8,386 nt of DNA, from NCBI GenBank assembly GCA_964577625.1, contig CAZNZP010000026.1, positions 1 to 8,386 of the forward strand, written 5' to 3'. This stretch comes from UBA5272 sp964577625 (GTDB lineage: Bacteria; Patescibacteriota; Minisyncoccia; Phycocordibacterales; UBA5272). Below are positions 5,437 through 8,386 of the stretch, in pieces. The notes beneath the pieces are model-generated. The model had not been told where the DNA came from and did not search any database. It was given only the letters and a program-made list of their open reading frames with translations. The translations under genes were made by a program, and so were the position numbers. Positions within the stretch are counted from its first letter, which is position 1; every line of letters begins with the position of its first letter.

Positions 5437-5694
5437 TTAATAAGCTGGTTGAGTAAATATGGGGTTAGCTAAATTGTTTTCAATAGTCTGCATTCCAGAA
5501 TTAATTTCTGGCTCTTTTGGTAGCATTTCTCTAGCTCCTGTTTCTAGGTCAGTTTCAGATCTATGAATCCGAGTAGTATCGTAATCATATTTTACATAAG
5601 GTTTGATTTTGGTTGTCCTTTGTGGACCACCTGTCCAATACCAAATAAGCCAAATGATCCAAAACCCTATAAAAATTTTCCAAAAAGTAGACAT
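5437..5694 (-). CDS. Small membrane-anchored hypothetical protein
   Basis: An 85-residue protein with one N-terminal, Trp/Ile-rich membrane helix (about residues 4-20, FWKIFIGFWIIWLIWYW) and a polar tail with several Thr, Glu and Tyr (KPYVKYDYD, ETDLETGAREMLPKEPE). No cleavage site is evident, so an anchored orientation is likely. I do not recognise a family. The reading frame is supported by a well placed extended -10 promoter, an ATG start, and codon use like its neighbours. Its stop codon abuts that of mutM with no bases between, so the two 3' untranslated regions must overlap. Its upstream side borders the tRNA-Lys repeat element. Confidence 0.7.
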   Translation of the reverse strand: MSTFWKIFIGFWIIWLIWYWTGGPQRTTKIKPYVKYDYDTTRIHRSETDLETGAREMLPKEPEINSGMQTIENNLANPIFTQPAY

Positions 5695-5711
5695 GATTTA
5701 TTTATGTCTAA

Positions 5712-5720
5712 ATTATAGCA
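5712..5720 (-). promoter_or_regulatory. Extended -10 promoter of the small hypothetical
   Basis: Minus strand TGCTATAAT (TGn plus perfect TATAAT) ending 17 nt before the ATG at 5694. There is no -35 match, as is usual for extended -10 promoters. The same TGCTATA core occurs in the two promoters at 1390-1422. Confidence 0.55.
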
Positions 5721-5731
5721 TGTGAGAATTC

Positions 5732-5753
5732 TTTGTGCCCCCAGTAGGAATCG
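5732..5753 (-). repeat. Extra copy of the tRNA-Lys 3' end (direct repeat)
   Basis: Twenty-two bases identical to 5902-5923. They span the last 18 bases of tRNA-Lys (part of the T-arm, the 3' acceptor strand and the discriminator) plus four bases beyond it. The offset is 170 bp, same orientation. Identity breaks right after: this copy continues GTCACC where the tRNA continues AACCTAC. This is the pattern of an att-type duplication at a tRNA 3' end, or of a broken second tRNA-Lys. Confidence 0.85.
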
Positions 5754-5855
5754 GTCACCAAATATATTCGCTACGCTCATTATTTCGCGACCCCGCTTCG
5801 TCGTCTCACTCACTTCGTTCGTGACTTCGTAGACGACTCAGTTCGATTCCTACTG
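5742..5855. repeat. Inverted-repeat element with GC-richer core
   Basis: Bounded by 12-bp perfect inverted repeats, CAGTAGGAATCG (5742-5753) and CGATTCCTACTG (5844-5855), both derived from the tRNA-Lys T-arm/acceptor. The right arm extends to 15 bases matching the tRNA in inverted orientation (5841-5855 versus 5912-5926). The core (about 5769-5840) is visibly richer in G and C than its surroundings. It carries three CTTCGT copies (5796, 5813, 5825) and nested inverted repeats, including GTCGTCT/AGACGAC (5800-5806/5831-5837). No open frame of note. Could be a foldback repeat, an insertion remnant or a structured RNA. Confidence 0.75.
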
Positions 5856-5873
5856 AAAGCCAAAAACATATTC

Positions 5874-5892
5874 AAAAATCTTTCAGATTTTT
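5874..5892 (-). terminator. Weak hairpin downstream of tRNA-Lys
   Basis: A 7-bp AT-rich stem AAAAATC/GATTTTT with a 5-nt loop, starting 13 nt past the tRNA-Lys 3' end. On the minus strand the right arm ends in five T. Possible tRNA terminator, but with only one GC pair the stem is weak. Confidence 0.3.
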
Positions 5893-5905
5893 ATCGTTAT
5901 TTTTG

Positions 5906-5978
5906 TGCCCCCAGTAGGAATCGAACCTACGACCTTCTGCTTAAAAGGCAGCTGCTCTACCGACTGAGCTATAGGGGC
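5906..5978 (-). tRNA. tRNA-Lys (anticodon UUU)
   Basis: Minus-strand cloverleaf of 73 nt: acceptor GCCCCTA/TGGGGGC (one G-U pair), D-arm GCTC-AGTCGGTA-GAGC, anticodon arm GCTGC-CTTTTAA-GCAGA with anticodon TTT, variable loop AGGTC, T-arm GTAGG-TTCGATT-CCTAC, discriminator A. The first anticodon-stem pair is a G27-A43 mismatch. CCA is not encoded. The 3' end of this gene recurs directly at 5732-5753 and in inverted form at 5841-5855. Confidence 0.96.
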
Positions 5979-6002
5979 AAAATTGTTATATAATAATATC
6001 AA

Positions 6003-6008
6003 ATTATA
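6003..6008 (-). promoter_or_regulatory. -10 box for tRNA-Lys
   Basis: A perfect minus-strand TATAAT ending 24 nt before the tRNA 5' end. A weak -35 (GTTTTA) falls 17 bp upstream, inside the terminator hairpin of the next gene. A nearer alternative is TATTAT within 5988-5998. Confidence 0.35.
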
Positions 6009-6025
6009 GGAGAAAAGTCTAGAAA

Positions 6026-6066
6026 TAAAACAAAATCACTCTCGCTGTGAGAGTGATTTTGTTTTA
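6026..6066. terminator. Strong Rho-independent terminator
   Basis: An 18-bp perfect stem (6026-6043 with 6049-6066), core ATCACTCTC/GAGAGTGAT flanked by A and T tracts, 5-nt loop. It lies 11 bp past the stop codon of the Tyr/Gly-rich gene and is the longest hairpin in the window. Confidence 0.9.
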
Positions 6067-6077
6067 GTATTTAAGCA

Positions 6078-6536
6078 TTACCAGCTAAGAGTGATACCTC
6101 CATACCATCCACCAGGATTATATCCGTAGTTTCCGTATCCATAACCATAGTTTCCATATCCATAACCGTAACTATTTCCAGAGTATCCGCCATAGTAAGG
6201 AGAGTAACTGTTACCGTAGTAACCGCCTCCATAACTTGGATATGAAGAATAGTATGAGGTTGAAGGATAATAAGAACCGTATGATGAATAGGAAGGATAG
6301 TATGAGTTGTAGCCGTAATTACCGTAGTTATTTCCGTAACCATAGCCAGTATAGCCGTAATTACCATAACCATATCCGGTATTATATCCATAGCCGCCAT
6401 AATTACCATAACAACTATTGATCATGCTACCACTTGTATAACAATATCCAGCTTCAGCAGTTTCAACTTTATCAATAGATAAAGCTCCAACTACTGCGAA
6501 TGCTAAAATAAACATTGTAAATAAAGCTTTTTTCAT
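6078..6536 (-). CDS. Secreted Tyr/Gly-rich repeat protein
   Basis: A 152-residue protein with a signal peptide (MKKALFTMFILAFAVVGALS; probable cleavage after AEA at residue 29). The mature part of 123 residues is low-complexity: about 40 Tyr and 34 Gly. A YGYGNY-type unit recurs at both ends of the repeat region, and a Ser/Tyr/Pro block (SYYPSYSSYGSYYPS) sits in the middle. Two cysteines (32 and 42) follow the cleavage site. The C-terminus is NPGGWYGGITLSW. There is no homology I can name. The composition resembles structural, adhesive or phase-separating secreted proteins, and surface location is inferred from the signal peptide. The gene is monocistronic, with the best promoter in the window and a strong terminator, suggesting high expression. 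Frames on either strand inside the repeat are shadows. Confidence 0.8.
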   Translation of the reverse strand: MKKALFTMFILAFAVVGALSIDKVETAEAGYCYTSGSMINSCYGNYGGYGYNTGYGYGNYGYTGYGYGNNYGNYGYNSYYPSYSSYGSYYPSTSYYSSYPSYGGGYYGNSYSPYYGGYSGNSYGYGYGNYGYGYGNYGYNPGGWYGGITLSW

Positions 6537-6582
6537 AATTTTACTATTCTTAATAATTCTTATAAACCCACCTACGAATATA

Positions 6583-6611
6583 AGTATACACCCTAATTAG
6601 ACTTTTGTCAA
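6583..6611 (-). promoter_or_regulatory. Near-consensus sigma70-type promoter
   Basis: Minus strand -35 TTGACA (6606-6611, 6/6), exact 17-bp spacer, -10 TATACT (6583-6588, 5/6), ahead of the Tyr/Gly-rich gene. The transcript would begin near 6576, with a leader of about 40 nt. A TTGACC just upstream partly repeats the -35. Confidence 0.78.
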
Positions 6612-6632
6612 GGTCAAAATGGGTCTGTTAAT

Positions 6633-7361
6633 TTATATCTTAAGTATGAATTTTTCAAGACTTCTCATGAGATCTAGCTCCCCGTTGTTAGCTTTCATAG
6701 CCATAAGAGAAATCTCTTTCCCAAATTCCTCTAATTCTTTTTTAGAATATTTTAACTCTTTAGAAGATAGACGATATAATCTAAAAAAATTATTTCTATC
6801 TCCATCCAAATATGCTGACCACATCATTTTCCATTTCCACCAAAGCGCTCCGTGTATCGCCTGCGCTTCCGAATCTTCCCATTCTAAATATAATTTTTTC
6901 CATTCCTGCCAAGCAGCTTTTTTGTCTCTCTTTTCTATAAGTTCACACAAGAAAAATGGTTCCACATCTCTCTGTACTATTGTCTCTCGACAATCAAAAA
7001 GATTTTCTTTTATTTCTAACTTTTCTAAATCTCTTTCTAATTTTTGAAAGGTAGCCACGACCGCAAAAGGCTCATCTAAAACAAAAATATTTTCACTCTC
7101 TTTCATTTCTTCTAAATGTTTATAAATATACTCTCTGGATTCCTCTTTGGTCAAAAGATCTTCTGCATTTATCAAAACCTTCTCACCAAAAAGAGAAGCT
7201 CCTCCATAATAATTTGCTAGAAGGGTAAAATTTTCTTTACTAATTTTAGGAACTTCTAAAAGTTCCTCATAATTTATCTTTCTAGCTTTTAAAGTTTTAC
7301 GGATTTTCTCTCGTGAGATTTCCCTTTTCTTAAAACTGGTACCAAAAATAATATAAAGCAT
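6633..7361 (-). CDS. holA: Short DNA polymerase III delta subunit-like protein
   Basis: A 242-residue soluble protein; typical delta is about 340. Features that fit delta, the clamp-loader wrench that opens the beta clamp: the N-terminus MLYIIFGTSFKKRE in place of the LYLLYG.D...RE start of the AAA+ domain, with no functional P-loop as in other deltas; ANYYGGASLFGEKVLINAEDLL (about 50-70), like the SLFG.KR.V segment; SENIFVLDE (about 89-97); and a helical C-terminus with IHGALWWKWKMMW (about 169-181) and KANNGELDLMRSLEKFIL, like the final K.G..D...ALE..L helix of delta. No single motif is decisive, so the family call is moderate. It starts 3 nt after the polA stop, in one operon with it, which supports a replication role. 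No Shine-Dalgarno. Confidence 0.58.
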   Translation of the reverse strand: MLYIIFGTSFKKREISREKIRKTLKARKINYEELLEVPKISKENFTLLANYYGGASLFGEKVLINAEDLLTKEESREYIYKHLEEMKESENIFVLDEPFAVVATFQKLERDLEKLEIKENLFDCRETIVQRDVEPFFLCELIEKRDKKAAWQEWKKLYLEWEDSEAQAIHGALWWKWKMMWSAYLDGDRNNFFRLYRLSSKELKYSKKELEEFGKEISLMAMKANNGELDLMRSLEKFILKI

Positions 7362-7364
7362 ATT

Positions 7365-8386
7365 TTATTTTACTTCAAAAAGATTATCCCCTATTTCACT
7401 ATCAACTTTGAGAGAAACTTCTTTAACAGCCGTATCTTCTAACATAATATTTTGCCACTCTTTATTTTCCAATCTTCTCTCTAAAACACTCTCCATAATA
7501 TCTTTTAAATCTTCCGCGACTCTCTCCACTAAATCTTCTCGCACTTCTAAAAGAAGTTCATCGTGAATTTGAAGTAAAATCTTTACGTCTTTTTCTAATT
7601 TATTCTTTTCTATATACTCATCTACATCTATCATAGCTAATTTCAAAATATCAGCAGTAGTCCCTTGTACTGGAGCGTTGATAGCAATTCTTTCTCCTTG
7701 AGCCTTTAAGAAAGGAAGTTTGGAGCTAAGTAATGGAATACCTCTTCTTCTTTTAAATAAAGTCTCTGTATACCCATCTCTTTTAGCGTCCAATTTTACT
7801 CTCTCTAAATAATCCATCATTATATGGAAAGTTTTTTTATAATCATCATAAAAGTCTTGCGCTTCTTTTCTATCCACCCCCATAGAGTCTTTAAGAGCTG
7901 TCACCCCCATCCCGTAAAGAATACCGAAGTTAATAGTTTTAGCTTTGCGGCGCATATCGCTATTCACTTCACTTTCTGGAATATCAAAAACTTTGGCCGC
8001 TACTCCCGCATGCACGTCTGTCCCTTTTTTAAAGATTTCTAAAAGCTCAGGATCTTTAGACAAAATAGCCACACTTCGTAAATCAATTTGAGAATAGTCT
8101 ACGGATAAAAATTTAAATCCCTTAGGAGCTATAAAAGCTTTACGCACATTAAGACCTTCCTCACTTTTGACTGGAAGATTTTGAAGATTAGGGTTTTCTG
8201 AAGAAAATCTTCCAGTGGAAGTGCCTGATTGGACAAAAGTGGAACGAATTCTCCCATCTTCTTCTACATAATTTGGTAATGTGTCTATATAAGTAGAAAG
8301 AAGTTTAGAAAGTTCTCTGTGATCTAAAACATTAGCTACTATCTTATTATTTTCTTTTAATTTTTCAAGTTGAGCAGCATTGGTAG
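7365..8386 (-). CDS. polA: DNA polymerase I, C-terminal part (truncated by window edge)
   Basis: 339 residues are visible; the frame stays open to the right edge, so the true start and the 5' nuclease and exonuclease regions lie outside. The visible part begins at TNAAQLEKL, in the polymerase domain (about E. coli residue 600). It contains TSTGRFSSENPNLQNLP, motif A VDYSQIDLR (catalytic Asp codon 8097-8099), the O-helix motif B RRKAKTINFGILYG (Arg, Lys, Phe and Tyr at the expected 4-residue spacing), APVQGTTADI, and motif C QIHDELLLEV with the second catalytic Asp. The motif A Glu that acts as ribonucleotide gate in most family members is Asp here (codon 8082-8084). It fills gaps in repair and at Okazaki fragments. 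The GTG at 8145-8147 is internal, not a start. The delta-like gene follows after 3 nt. Confidence 0.97.
   Translation of the reverse strand, partial: TNAAQLEKLKENNKIVANVLDHRELSKLLSTYIDTLPNYVEEDGRIRSTFVQSGTSTGRFSSENPNLQNLPVKSEEGLNVRKAFIAPKGFKFLSVDYSQIDLRSVAILSKDPELLEIFKKGTDVHAGVAAKVFDIPESEVNSDMRRKAKTINFGILYGMGVTALKDSMGVDRKEAQDFYDDYKKTFHIMMDYLERVKLDAKRDGYTETLFKRRRGIPLLSSKLPFLKAQGERIAINAPVQGTTADILKLAMIDVDEYIEKNKLEKDVKILLQIHDELLLEVREDLVERVAEDLKDIMESVLERRLENKEWQNIMLEDTAVKEVSLKVDSEIGDNLFEVK

Noticed and set aside
6100..6420. Regular repeats considered as a CRISPR array or satellite
   Set aside because: They translate in one frame into the YGYGNY-type protein repeat, have no constant repeat and unique spacers, and no cas gene is near.
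6071..6421. Met/Thr/Ile-rich and Asn/Arg/Tyr-rich open frames in the repeat gene
   Set aside because: Frame shadows of the Tyr/Gly repeat. Only the frame at 6078-6536 has a signal peptide, a promoter at the right distance and a terminator right after its stop.
6615..7047. Plus-strand open frame opposite the delta-like gene
   Set aside because: Antisense to a gene in an operon with polA; Ser/Phe-rich shadow composition.
8145..8147. GTG as start of a short polA gene
   Set aside because: The frame continues upstream to the window edge with well conserved Pol I sequence (TSTGRFSSENPNLQNLP), so this is an internal valine codon.

Overview
The window is AT-rich, compact, mostly chromosomal housekeeping DNA. 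The single-copy core genes (ruvA, mutM, rpsT, polA), three dispersed tRNAs without an encoded CCA, many short membrane or secreted proteins of unknown function, and no recognisable Shine-Dalgarno sequence before any start suggest a small-genome bacterium, most likely of the Patescibacteria/CPR (Parcubacteria-like). That placement is inference from gene style, not from a marker phylogeny.

Layout, left to right. A divergent pair of DedA-family membrane proteins (17-607 minus, 657-1271 plus) shares a 49-bp promoter region. tRNA-Ser(UGA) (1296-1380 minus) and a Lys/Glu-rich amphipathic-helix protein (1471-1800 plus) are fired from back-to-back extended -10 promoters. A SpoU/TrmH-type RNA 2'-O-methyltransferase (1865-2350 plus) converges on tRNA-Arg with anticodon GCG (2356-2427 minus), which lies just downstream of rpsT (2462-2722 minus). 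A secreted or membrane protein with a PLDc_N-like membrane region and an eight-cysteine tail (2887-3444 plus) converges on a DUF805 membrane protein (3495-3875 minus) over a shared terminator. ruvA and mutM (3942-5436 plus) form a tight DNA-repair operon that ends stop-to-stop against a small membrane-anchored hypothetical (5437-5694 minus).

The 5695-6077 stretch has no protein gene. It holds tRNA-Lys(UUU) (5906-5978 minus) and, 170 bp away, an extra 22-bp copy of the tRNA's 3' end. A third, inverted copy closes a roughly 114-bp inverted-repeat element with a GC-richer core. This looks like a remnant att-type duplication or a small foldback repeat.

The right side carries a strongly signalled monocistronic gene for a secreted Tyr/Gly-repeat protein (6078-6536 minus). 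Beyond it is a two-gene replication operon: the 3' part of polA (runs off the right edge) followed after 3 bp by a short, divergent DNA polymerase III delta-like protein (6633-7361 minus).

Taken together the window serves replication and repair (polA, delta-like, ruvA, mutM), translation (rpsT, three tRNAs, RNA methyltransferase) and the cell envelope (two DedA proteins, DUF805, PLDc_N-like, Tyr/Gly protein). I see no phage, CRISPR, defence or transposase gene. The points most worth a second look are the tRNA-Lys-derived repeat element, the GCG anticodon, a Glu-to-Asp change in the Pol I motif A, and several lineage-specific secreted or helical proteins.
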